Of a stretch of DNA of 19,649 bases, positions 6,785 through 13,555 are shown piece after piece. Positions within the stretch are counted from its first letter, which is position 1. Each line of letters opens with the position of its first letter. Source of the stretch: Bacteroidota bacterium (lineage in GTDB: Bacteria; Bacteroidota; Bacteroidia; Chitinophagales; Chitinophagaceae); NCBI GenBank assembly GCA_028877045.1, contig JAGWPQ010000029.1:1-19649 (forward strand). Direction: 5' to 3'. The notes below the pieces were generated by a model that saw only the letters and a list, made by a program, of their open reading frames with translations, was not told the origin of the DNA and ran no database searches. A program made the position numbers and the translations under genes.

Positions 6785-7900
6785 ATGAAAAAAAATATTG
6801 CAGTCATAACCGGTGATGGTATTGGACCCGAAGTAACGGCGCAGGCCATTCGTGTGCTGGATACCGTTGCACAGAGGTACCATCATGAATTTAATTATAC
6901 CTATTGTTTGATGGGCGCTGTTGCGATCGATCAAACAGGGAATCCTTTGCCCGATGAAACAATTGAAGTTTGTTTGAACAGCGATGCCATTTTATTTGGC
7001 GCCATCGGTCATCCGAAATTCGATAGCGATCCTAAAGCGAAAGTGAGGCCTGAACAGGGTTTGCTTAAATTAAGAAAATCCTTGCAACTGTTTGCAAACA
7101 TTCGTCCGGTTAATACGTACAGTGTGCTGCACCATCTCTCTCCGTTAAAAGAAAAACAATTGGATGGTGTTGATTTTATCATCTTCCGCGAATTAACTGG
7201 CGGTATTTATTTTGGTAAAAAAGAATTGATTGAAAATGATACAAAAGCAATTGATGAATGTGTTTACACCGTTAGTGAAATAGAACGTGTTGCACATATT
7301 GCTTTTAAAAATGCGCAATTAAGAAAGAAAAAATTAACACTGGTTGATAAGGCAAATGTTTTGGAAACATCACGTTTGTGGAGAAGAGTGGTTCAGAAAG
7401 TTGCAACAGAATATGCGGATGTTACCGTTGATTATATGTTTGTTGATAACGCTGCCATGCAAATAATTTTAAATCCAAAACAGTTTGATGTAATACTTAC
7501 AGAAAATATGTTTGGCGATATTATCAGCGATGAAGCAAGTGTGTTAAGCGGTTCCATTGGTATGTTGCCTTCTGCATCGTACGGCGTTTGTACCGCATTG
7601 TTCGAACCTATTCACGGTTCATATCCGCAGGCTGCCGGAAAAGATATTGCCAATCCGATCGGCTCTATTTTATCTGCCGCCATGATGTTGGATTATTTTC
7701 AAATGCACGAAGAAGCAGCTGTAGTAAGGCAAGGCGTTACATGGACATTACAAAACAAATTTGTTACGAAAGATATTGATCCCATTAATTTTTATTTCAC
7801 CACAACTGTTGGTGAATTAATCAGCGATTATGTGATCAATAAAATAACAGACGAGATCAATCACGAAAATATTGAGTTGAGAAAATCAACCATTATTTAA
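6785..7900 (+). CDS. leuB: 3-isopropylmalate dehydrogenase
   Basis: LeuB oxidises and decarboxylates (2R,3S)-3-isopropylmalate with NAD+, the third step of leucine synthesis, as a cytoplasmic homodimer. The 371 residues show the nucleotide-loop start ITGDGIGPEVT (8-18), substrate-binding arginines R97, R107 and R135 (LLKLRKSLQLFANIRPV, FRELTGGIYFG with the catalytic Tyr), the metal site LTENMFGDIISDEAS with its aspartates, and the NAD-site FEPIHGSYPQAAGKDIANP. It is slightly longer than the usual 350-365. The ATG at 6785 keeps the normal N-terminus. It lies 82 bp after leuA on the same strand. leuC and leuD, which act between LeuA and LeuB and often sit beside them, are not in the window, so they must be elsewhere. 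Confidence 0.97.
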   Translation: MKKNIAVITGDGIGPEVTAQAIRVLDTVAQRYHHEFNYTYCLMGAVAIDQTGNPLPDETIEVCLNSDAILFGAIGHPKFDSDPKAKVRPEQGLLKLRKSLQLFANIRPVNTYSVLHHLSPLKEKQLDGVDFIIFRELTGGIYFGKKELIENDTKAIDECVYTVSEIERVAHIAFKNAQLRKKKLTLVDKANVLETSRLWRRVVQKVATEYADVTVDYMFVDNAAMQIILNPKQFDVILTENMFGDIISDEASVLSGSIGMLPSASYGVCTALFEPIHGSYPQAAGKDIANPIGSILSAAMMLDYFQMHEEAAVVRQGVTWTLQNKFVTKDIDPINFYFTTTVGELISDYVINKITDEINHENIELRKSTII

Positions 7901-7936
7901 AAGCTGAAAGCTATCGCTAATAGCTATTAGCTTTTA
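7898..7936 (+). terminator. Possible leuB terminator hairpin
   Basis: TAAAAGCT (7898-7905, including the leuB stop) pairs with AGCTTTTA (7929-7936). Inside it GCTAT (7910-7914) pairs with ATAGC (7920-7924). The U-tract is short, so it is a weak terminator at best. It would separate leuAB transcription from the promoter that follows. Confidence 0.4.
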
Positions 7937-7946
7937 TAAAAAGTTC

Positions 7947-7976
7947 TTTGTTTCTTAAAAAAGTCAGGTATATTTG
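7947..7976 (+). promoter_or_regulatory. Bacteroidota-type promoter of the ilv leader
   Basis: TATATTTG at 7969-7976 matches the housekeeping -7 consensus TAnnTTTG of Bacteroidota. TTTG at 7947-7950 stands 18 bp upstream as the -33 element, close to the usual 19-21. Transcription would start near 7983, about ten bases before the leader ORF. Confidence 0.65.
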
Positions 7977-7992
7977 TTTCAATACATCACAC

Positions 7993-8097
7993 ATGTCATT
8001 GAACAAGTTTAATAAACCAACTATCATTAACGCAATAATCATTGTGGTGATAGTCATTATTGTTCCTGCTTTGCATGGAGGTGAAATTTTTATGTAA
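7993..8097 (+). CDS. Branched-chain amino acid leader peptide (34 aa)
   Basis: This 34-codon ORF begins about ten bases after the predicted start of transcription and ends in two stops (TAA TAA). Codons 15-24 (8035-8064) are IIIVVIVIIV, ten Ile/Val codons in a row; the whole peptide has nine Ile, four Val and two Leu. The E. coli IlvL attenuation peptide has the same plan: 32 residues, 15 of them branched-chain, with the Ile/Val run ending in Pro as it does here (P25). The peptide itself probably has no function; the ribosome's progress through the run would sense charged tRNA-Ile and tRNA-Val. The codons GGA GGT (29-30) hold one arm of the antiterminator. AAUAAU (8034-8039) can pair with AUUAUU (8056-8061) as a possible pause hairpin. 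An alternative is a small hydrophobic membrane protein, but the terminator directly after it argues for a leader. Confidence 0.85.
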   Translation: MSLNKFNKPTIINAIIIVVIVIIVPALHGGEIFM

Positions 8098-8131
8098 TAA
8101 ACAACTAAACATAATCTATAACCCGCCTCCG
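8076..8131 (+). promoter_or_regulatory. Antiterminator pairing of the ilv attenuator
   Basis: GGAGGUG at 8077-8083, within leader codons 29-31, can pair with CGCCUCC at 8124-8130 (seven pairs including one G-U; U8076-G8131 adds a further wobble). This occupies most of the terminator 5' arm (8120-8126), so the two folds exclude each other. A ribosome held at the Ile/Val run (ending at 8064) leaves GGAGGUG free; one reaching the stop at 8095 covers it or its edge. Confidence 0.7.
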
Positions 8132-8149
8132 AAACGAAGCGGGTTTTTT
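8120..8149 (+). terminator. Intrinsic terminator of the ilv attenuator
   Basis: AACCCGC (8120-8126) pairs with GCGGGTT (8139-8145), with further U8128-A8137 and C8129-G8136 pairs inside, followed by a run of six Ts (8144-8149). It lies 22 bp after the leader stop and 76 bp before the ilvD ATG, with no other complete gene between it and the leader promoter. Confidence 0.85.
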
Positions 8150-8153
8150 GTTT

Positions 8154-8174
8154 ACCCCCGAGCCCCTGAAGGGG
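8154..8174 (+). repeat. GC-rich hairpin repeat, copy upstream of ilvD
   Basis: The copy reads ACCCCC-GAG-CCCCTGAAGGGG. It has an internal hairpin (CCCCT/AGGGG) and is the inverted partner of the copy at 8260-8279: twelve and six bases pair perfectly around a small internal loop. It stands out strongly from the AT-rich surroundings. Short palindromes of this kind suggest a dispersed REP-like repeat. Confidence 0.7.
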
Positions 8175-8225
8175 GGTGAGGAAAGTATAAAATATTAAAC
8201 ATCACTTTAAATAATATAAAATATA

Positions 8226-9956
8226 ATGAGTCAGCAGGAAAATATAAAAAATAGTAACACCCCTTCAGGGGATGGGGGTATCAATCGTTACAGCAAAACA
8301 TTAACGCAGGATGAAACACAACCCGCAGCGCAAGCCATGTATTATGCCATCGGCATGAAAGATGAAGACTTTAATAAAGCACAGGTTGGCATTGTGAGTA
8401 TGGGATGGGATGGTAATCCTTGTAACATGCACCTGAACGATCTGGCAACAACTGTTCGTGAAGCTGTGAATACAACAGAAGGTTTATTAGGATTGCGTTT
8501 TTATACAATCGGTGTGAGCGATGGAATTAGTATGGGAACCGATGGTATGCGTTACAGTTTAGTGAGCAGGGATCTGATTGCCGACAGCATTGAAACAAAT
8601 GCAGGTGCACAATATTATGATGCATTGATTACTATTCCGGGGTGCGATAAAAATATGCCGGGCTCAATTATGGCGATGGGAAGATTGAATCGTCCGGGTA
8701 TTATGTTATACGGCGGAACCATTGCTCCCGGACATTATCACGGCGAAGATCTGAATATCGTTTCTGCATTTGAAGCATTGGGACAAAAGCTTGCAGGTAA
8801 TTTATCGGAAGGCGATTTTAAAGGCATTGTAAAAAATAGTTGTCCGGGTGCAGGTGCATGCGGTGGCATGTACACTGCAAATACCATGGCCAGTGCGATT
8901 GAAGCATTGGGAATGAGTTTACCATATTCATCTTCCAATCCTGCAATGAGCGCCGACAAACAAAAAGAATGTGCATCGGTTGGTGAAGCCATAAAATTAT
9001 TATTGGAAAAAGATATTAAGCCAAGAGATATCATGACACGCAAAGCATTCGATAATGCAATGACCGTGGTAATGGTTCTTGGCGGAAGCACCAATGCTGT
9101 ATTGCATTTGATAGCGATGGCAAAAAGTGTTGGCGTTAAATTAACGCAGGATGATTTTCAAACCATCAGTAATAAAATTCCGGTGCTGGCAGATTTTAAA
9201 CCATCAGGAAAATATTTAATGGAAGACCTGCATCAATACGGTGGTGTTCCTGCAGTGATGAAATATTTATTGAAGAATGGGTTGTTGCATGGCGATTGTT
9301 TAACAGTAACAGGAAAAACTGTTGCAGAAAATTTAGCCGATGCAAAAGATTTGGATTTCGATCAGCAAAAAATTATTGCACCATTAAATAAACCATTAAA
9401 AGCAACAGGTCATTTACAAATTTTGTACGGCAATCTCGCAACAGGTGGAAGTGTTGCAAAAATAAGTGGTAAAGAAGGCGAACGTTTTGAAGGAACTGCC
9501 AGAGTTTTTAATGGCGAGAAAGATGTGATCGAAGGAATTAAAAATGGTAAAGTTCATGCAGGCGATGTGGTGGTGATCAGAAACATCGGACCAAAAGGCG
9601 CACCTGGTATGCCCGAGATGTTGAAACCCACAGGAGCCATTATTGGTGCGGGTTTGGGCAAATCGGTTGCATTAATTACCGATGGAAGATTTAGCGGCGG
9701 CACACATGGATTCGTCGTCGGTCACATCACACCAGAAGCACAGGATGGTGGATTGATCGCATTGGTTGAAGATGATGACATTATTGAAATTGATGCAACA
9801 AAAAATTCACTCACATTAAAAGTTGCTGATGATGTGATTGCAAAAAGAAGAGCAGCCTGGAAACAGCCTGCATTAAAAGCAACAAGCGGTGTTTTATATA
9901 AATATGCAAAATTAGTTAAGACAGCAGCTGATGGTTGTGTAACCGATGAGGATTAA
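8226..9956 (+). CDS. ilvD: Dihydroxy-acid dehydratase
   Basis: IlvD removes water from 2,3-dihydroxy-isovalerate and 2,3-dihydroxy-3-methylvalerate, the third shared step of valine and isoleucine synthesis. The 576-residue protein carries the three cysteines of an iron-sulfur cluster site: C66 (GNPCNMHLND), C140 (IPGCDKNMPG) and C212 (SCPGAGACGGMYTANTMAS). It also has GGSTNAVLHL and the C-terminal GRFSGGTHGFVVGHI. The pattern with all three Cys points to the [2Fe-2S] type. The start is odd: the conserved family N-terminus NRYSKTLTQDETQPAAQAM begins only at residue 20. The preceding residues include TPSGDGG (12-18), encoded by a GC-rich repeat. No other ATG lies before M38, so the extension must be translated. 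It is the first structural gene after the attenuator. Confidence 0.97.
   Translation: MSQQENIKNSNTPSGDGGINRYSKTLTQDETQPAAQAMYYAIGMKDEDFNKAQVGIVSMGWDGNPCNMHLNDLATTVREAVNTTEGLLGLRFYTIGVSDGISMGTDGMRYSLVSRDLIADSIETNAGAQYYDALITIPGCDKNMPGSIMAMGRLNRPGIMLYGGTIAPGHYHGEDLNIVSAFEALGQKLAGNLSEGDFKGIVKNSCPGAGACGGMYTANTMASAIEALGMSLPYSSSNPAMSADKQKECASVGEAIKLLLEKDIKPRDIMTRKAFDNAMTVVMVLGGSTNAVLHLIAMAKSVGVKLTQDDFQTISNKIPVLADFKPSGKYLMEDLHQYGGVPAVMKYLLKNGLLHGDCLTVTGKTVAENLADAKDLDFDQQKIIAPLNKPLKATGHLQILYGNLATGGSVAKISGKEGERFEGTARVFNGEKDVIEGIKNGKVHAGDVVVIRNIGPKGAPGMPEMLKPTGAIIGAGLGKSVALITDGRFSGGTHGFVVGHITPEAQDGGLIALVEDDDIIEIDATKNSLTLKVADDVIAKRRAAWKQPALKATSGVLYKYAKLVKTAADGCVTDED
8260..8279 (-). repeat. GC-rich hairpin repeat, inverted copy inside ilvD
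   Basis: CCCCTTCAGGGG followed by ATGGGGGT is the reverse complement of the copy at 8154-8174, apart from the short spacer. It lies within ilvD codons 12-18 and encodes TPSGDGG. Together the copies can close an 85-nt loop that contains the ilvD start codon. Confidence 0.75.
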
Positions 9957-9977
9957 GTAAATTAAATTTTAACTACT

Positions 9978-10472
9978 ATGACTAAAAAATATTTTCATCA
10001 ATTATCTGAATATAATATTTGGGCAAATACAATTGTTTGTAACTGGCTTAACCAAATTACAGATGAACAATGGAAACATCCCGTCGTCAGTAGCTTTAAC
10101 AGCATCCAGGAAACAGTACTGCATCTTATCAGTGCAGAAAAAGTTTGGCTGGAACGATTGAATAACGCAGGAAATATTTCATGGCTGGCATCAACATACA
10201 AAGGCAGTAAACAAGAGCATATTGATTTATGGAAAAAAGTTTCCGAAGGTTTAAAAACATTTATTGAAAATTTTGATGAACAAAACATTACATCAAAACT
10301 TGGTTTTAAACGACTTAACGGAGAAGCTTACAGTATGCCGCATCATGAAATATTTGCGCATGTTTTCAATCATTCAACATTTCATCGCGGACAATTGGTA
10401 ACCCTATTCAGGCAGGTAGGTTTCACAAATGTTCAGTCGACCGATTTACTTAATTTTTATCATACTAAATAA
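9978..10472 (+). CDS. DinB-family putative metal-dependent enzyme (first)
   Basis: A 164-residue protein of the DinB/YfiT four-helix-bundle superfamily, whose members bind a metal with three histidines and include thiol transferases and many uncharacterised proteins. It shows the start YNIWANTIVCNWL, the first ligand H49 in TVLHLISAEKVW, and the signature FNHSTFHRGQLVTLFRQVG giving H132 and H136. There is no signal peptide or membrane segment. It stands 21 bp after ilvD and 9 bp before ilvB, on the same strand, so it is almost surely co-transcribed with them. The superfamily does not reveal the substrate, and no role in branched-chain synthesis is known to me. The name refers to a DNA-damage-inducible relative and does not imply a repair function. 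Confidence 0.9.
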   Translation: MTKKYFHQLSEYNIWANTIVCNWLNQITDEQWKHPVVSSFNSIQETVLHLISAEKVWLERLNNAGNISWLASTYKGSKQEHIDLWKKVSEGLKTFIENFDEQNITSKLGFKRLNGEAYSMPHHEIFAHVFNHSTFHRGQLVTLFRQVGFTNVQSTDLLNFYHTK

Positions 10473-10481
10473 AAAATATTT

Positions 10482-12218
10482 ATGGAAACTCTTGAAATAA
10501 CAAAAGAAAAAGAAGTTGCCAATGCAACTCAAAATATTTCTGGCTCGCAGGCAGTTTTAGAAGCATTCATCGCCGAAGGTGTACAAACCATTTTCGGTTA
10601 TCCCGGCGGTGCCATCATGCCCATCTATGATGCACTGTACGATTATCCCAATAAATTAAAACATATTCTTGTTCGTCACGAACAAGGTGCCATCCACGCT
10701 GCACAAGGCTTTGCACGCAGCAGCGGAAAAGTAGGTGCCGTGTTTGCAACAAGTGGTCCCGGTGCAACTAATTTAGTAACAGGATTAGCCGATGCTATGA
10801 TCGACAGCACTCCTGTCGTGTGTGTGACCGGACAAGTGTTTGCACATTTGCTGGGAACAGATGCATTTCAGGAAACCGATGTTATCAATATTACAGCGCC
10901 TGTAACAAAATGGAATTATCAAATTACTGATGCAACTGAAATACCGCACATTTTGGCAAAAGCATTTTATATCGCCAGAACAGGAAGACCCGGACCTGTA
11001 TTAATTGATATAACCAAGAATGCACAAATACAAAAATTCGATTACGAAAGTTATACAAAATGTGAGCATATCAGAAGCTATCGCCCAAAACCAATTGTTC
11101 GTAAACAATATGTTGAAGAAGCTGCTCAATTAATTAATGAAGCAAAAAAACCATTTGTAATTTTTGGGCAAGGCATTATTCTCGGCAAAGCCGAAAAAGA
11201 ATTTAAAGCATTTATTGAAAAAGGCGGATTGCCTGCAGCATGGACCGTGCTTGGATTAAGCGCATTACCAACCGATCATCCGCAAAACGTTGGTATGCTT
11301 GGTATGCACGGCAATTACGGACCAAATGTTTTAACAAACGAATGCGATGTATTAATTGCAATTGGTATGCGTTTCGACGATCGCGTTACCGGACGTTTGG
11401 ATAAATATGCCAAACAAGCCAAAGTAATTCATCTCGATATCGATCCTGCAGAAATAGACAAAAATGTAAAATCAACTGTTCCTGTTTGGGGCGATTGCAA
11501 AGAAACTTTGCCCATGCTTACCAAGTTGATTGATAAAAAAGATCATACCGATTGGTTAAATAAGTTTCACGAATTCACTCAAAAAGAAATTGATATTGTT
11601 ATCAATAAAGAACTGAATCCAACAACGGAGATCATGACAATGGGTGAAGTAATTAAAACATTGAACGAGCTAACAAATGGCGATGCAATCATTGTTACCG
11701 ATGTTGGCCAACATCAAATGGTGGCTTGTCGTTATGCAAAATTCAATCAGTCAAAAAGTAATATTACTTCCGGTGGTTTGGGAACCATGGGTTTTGGTTT
11801 GCCCGCAGCCATCGGTGCAAAATTAGGTGCACCTGAAAGAACAACCATTGAAATAGTTGGTGATGGCGGTTTTCAGATGACCATTCAGGAATTAGGAACC
11901 ATCATGCAATATAAAGTTGATGTAAAAATTATTGTTTTAAATAATCAGTTTTTAGGAATGGTTCGCCAGTGGCAACAATTATTCAACGATAAAAGATATT
12001 CGTTTGTTGATATTCAGAGTCCCGATTTTGTGCAGGTTGCAAAAGGTTATGGCATTGCCGGGCAGAGTATTAAAGATCGCAAAGATCTGAAAGCCGCATT
12101 GCAGGAAATGCTTGACCACAAAGGATCTTATCTGTTGGAAGTTATGGTGGGAAAAGAAAATAATGTATTCCCGATGGTGCCACAGGGTTGCAGTGTTAGT
12201 GAAATAAGGTTGCAATAA
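10482..12218 (+). CDS. ilvB: Acetolactate synthase large (catalytic) subunit
   Basis: This enzyme joins two pyruvates, or pyruvate and 2-oxobutyrate, to begin valine/leucine and isoleucine synthesis. It needs thiamine diphosphate, Mg2+ and FAD. In the 578 residues, the N-terminal ThDP domain has GYPGGAIMPIYDAL (39-52) and the catalytic glutamate E67 in RHEQGAIHAAQGFA, then FATSGPGATNLVTGLADAMID. The middle domain has GMLGMHGNYGPN and the FAD-associated GMRFDDRVTG. The C-terminal domain has the ThDP-metal motif from GDGGF (D461) to LNNQ (N488), followed by FLGMVRQWQ. These match anabolic acetohydroxyacid synthases rather than pyruvate oxidases. Its regulatory partner IlvN follows after a 120-bp gap, unusually long for this pair, containing a repeat element. 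Confidence 0.97.
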   Translation: METLEITKEKEVANATQNISGSQAVLEAFIAEGVQTIFGYPGGAIMPIYDALYDYPNKLKHILVRHEQGAIHAAQGFARSSGKVGAVFATSGPGATNLVTGLADAMIDSTPVVCVTGQVFAHLLGTDAFQETDVINITAPVTKWNYQITDATEIPHILAKAFYIARTGRPGPVLIDITKNAQIQKFDYESYTKCEHIRSYRPKPIVRKQYVEEAAQLINEAKKPFVIFGQGIILGKAEKEFKAFIEKGGLPAAWTVLGLSALPTDHPQNVGMLGMHGNYGPNVLTNECDVLIAIGMRFDDRVTGRLDKYAKQAKVIHLDIDPAEIDKNVKSTVPVWGDCKETLPMLTKLIDKKDHTDWLNKFHEFTQKEIDIVINKELNPTTEIMTMGEVIKTLNELTNGDAIIVTDVGQHQMVACRYAKFNQSKSNITSGGLGTMGFGLPAAIGAKLGAPERTTIEIVGDGGFQMTIQELGTIMQYKVDVKIIVLNNQFLGMVRQWQQLFNDKRYSFVDIQSPDFVQVAKGYGIAGQSIKDRKDLKAALQEMLDHKGSYLLEVMVGKENNVFPMVPQGCSVSEIRLQ

Positions 12219-12276
12219 TTTACCGGGGAATACGAAAAAGATTATTTTTTATGTACCAAACATTAGAATAAAAATT

Positions 12277-12304
12277 AAGCTGCAGTTGCGTCGCACACTT
12301 GTAC
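12277..12304 (-). repeat. TGCGACGCA-family repeat, inverted copy before ilvN
   Basis: Read on the minus strand it starts GTACAAGTGTGCGACGCA and matches 13464-13491 at 22 of 28 positions. It lies in the ilvB-ilvN gap (12219-12338), where no gene is visible. The opposite orientation to the other two copies speaks for a dispersed repeat rather than a simple strand-specific operator. Confidence 0.55.
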
Positions 12305-12338
12305 GACAAAACAAATAGCAACAAAAAAATTATACATC

Positions 12339-12980
12339 ATGAGTATCGCAAAACAAAATAATTCTGCCACGCATACACATTCGGGTATTGCCGGCAAACA
12401 CGATTTTACAATTACTGTTTATACCGAAAACCAGGTTGGTTTATTAAACCGCATTGCTATTATTTTTTCGAGAAGAAAAATTAATATCGAAAGTTTAAAT
12501 GTTTCTCCTTCTGAAGCCGAAGGTATTCACCGTTTCACTATTGTGATCAGCGAAACAGAAGAAGTAGTTAGAAAACTTTGTCGCCAGATAGAAAAACAAG
12601 TTGAAGTTTTAAAAGCTTATTACAATACCGATGATGAAATCATCTGGCAGGAAATGGCTTTGTACAAAGTACCAACCGATGTTATTACCGAAAAAGTAAA
12701 AGTTGAACGACTTTTGCACCAGCATGGCGCAAGGGCGGTGGTAATTAGAAAAGATTATACCATCTTTGAAACCACCGGTCACCGCGAAGAAACAGAAGGT
12801 TTAATAAAGGCTTTGGAACCTTATGGACTGATTGAATTTGTTCGCAGTGCAAGAGTGGCTATCATTAAGGCCAGTCATGGTTTTCATGAAAAATTAAAAG
12901 AGTTTGAACAAACAGAACCCGGCGAAGAATTAATTGAAAACGAATTTTTAGACAAACAGGACGAAGTATTTACAATGTAA
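12339..12980 (+). CDS. ilvN: Acetolactate synthase small (regulatory) subunit
   Basis: The small subunit activates the IlvB catalytic subunit and usually gives it sensitivity to valine. The 213 residues hold an N-terminal ACT domain at about 23-95 (FTITVYTENQVGLLNRIAIIFSRRKINIESLNVS is its start in two halves, with the ligand-loop ENQVGLL) and a C-terminal small-subunit domain at about 105-180 (LYKVPTDVI, GARAVVIRKDYTIFETTGH, EFVRSARVAI). It is longer than the E. coli proteins (about 90-165 residues): the first 20 residues (many Asn, His, Ser) and an acidic tail of about 30 residues are extra. The ATG at 12339 is the only start before the ACT domain. The next gene begins 4 bp after its stop. 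Confidence 0.95.
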   Translation: MSIAKQNNSATHTHSGIAGKHDFTITVYTENQVGLLNRIAIIFSRRKINIESLNVSPSEAEGIHRFTIVISETEEVVRKLCRQIEKQVEVLKAYYNTDDEIIWQEMALYKVPTDVITEKVKVERLLHQHGARAVVIRKDYTIFETTGHREETEGLIKALEPYGLIEFVRSARVAIIKASHGFHEKLKEFEQTEPGEELIENEFLDKQDEVFTM

Positions 12981-12984
12981 TAAA

Positions 12985-13440
12985 ATGGAAAAACAGATCA
13001 GCATAACAAAACAAACAAGGCGTAATTTTTTAAACCTGATAGACAGTTTATCAGTTGAACAATTGAATATAATTCCAGCAGGTTTTAATAATAATATTGC
13101 ATGGAATTTTGGACATATTGTTGTTACGCAGCAATTACTTTGTTATACACTTGCAGGTGCTGTTCCAAAAATAGATCAGTCGTTGATTGATAAATACAGA
13201 AAAGGCACGAAGCCCGAAAGTTTTATCGACAGCAATGAAATAGAATTGCTGAAAAAACTTTCTATACCATTGATCGATGAATTGGAAAAAGATATTGAAA
13301 CCAACATGTTCGATAATTATAAACCTTATCCAACATCGTATGGCGTGGAATTAAGCAGCATTGAAGATGCAGTAAATTTTTTCCCTGTGCATGAAGCCAT
13401 GCATTTTGGAGTTGCATTGACAATAAAAAAATTGGTTTAG
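12985..13440 (+). CDS. DinB-family putative metal-dependent enzyme (second)
   Basis: A 151-residue DinB_2-like protein, only distantly similar to the first DinB-like protein at 9978-10472. Probable ligands are H44 (NIAWNFGHIVVTQQLLCYTL) and H136/H140 in the C-terminal HEAMHFGVALTIKKLV, giving the three-histidine set of the superfamily. It starts 4 bp after the ilvN stop, so it is translated from the same mRNA. No substrate can be named. Two separate members of one superfamily inside a single ilv operon suggest a linked role, but that is inference. Confidence 0.85.
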   Translation: MEKQISITKQTRRNFLNLIDSLSVEQLNIIPAGFNNNIAWNFGHIVVTQQLLCYTLAGAVPKIDQSLIDKYRKGTKPESFIDSNEIELLKKLSIPLIDELEKDIETNMFDNYKPYPTSYGVELSSIEDAVNFFPVHEAMHFGVALTIKKLV

Positions 13441-13444
13441 AAAA

Positions 13445-13514
13445 GCTGAACAAAGAACAAAGCGTACAAGAGTGCGACGCAGCAGGTGCTGAGTAAATAA
13501 CAAAAGCTGGTAAC
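13445..13514 (+). repeat. TGCGACGCA-family repeat, longest copy, before ilvC
   Basis: GTACAAGAGTGCGACGCAGC (13464-13483) is flanked by two similar blocks: GCTGAACAAAGAACAAA (13445-13461) and GCTGAGTAAATAACAAAAGC (13488-13507), 43 bp apart. The right part matches the element before leuB and the core matches the one before ilvN. It lies between the second DinB-like gene and ilvC, ending about 40 bp before the ilvC ATG. Confidence 0.6.
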
Positions 13515-13555
13515 ATAATTTTTATAACAAATAATATCAAACAACAAAAAACAAA

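Noticed and set aside
8738..9094. Minus-strand reading frame of 118 codons within ilvD
   Set aside because: It lies opposite highly conserved IlvD motifs, including two of the cluster cysteines region; it is an open frame caused by ilvD codon use.
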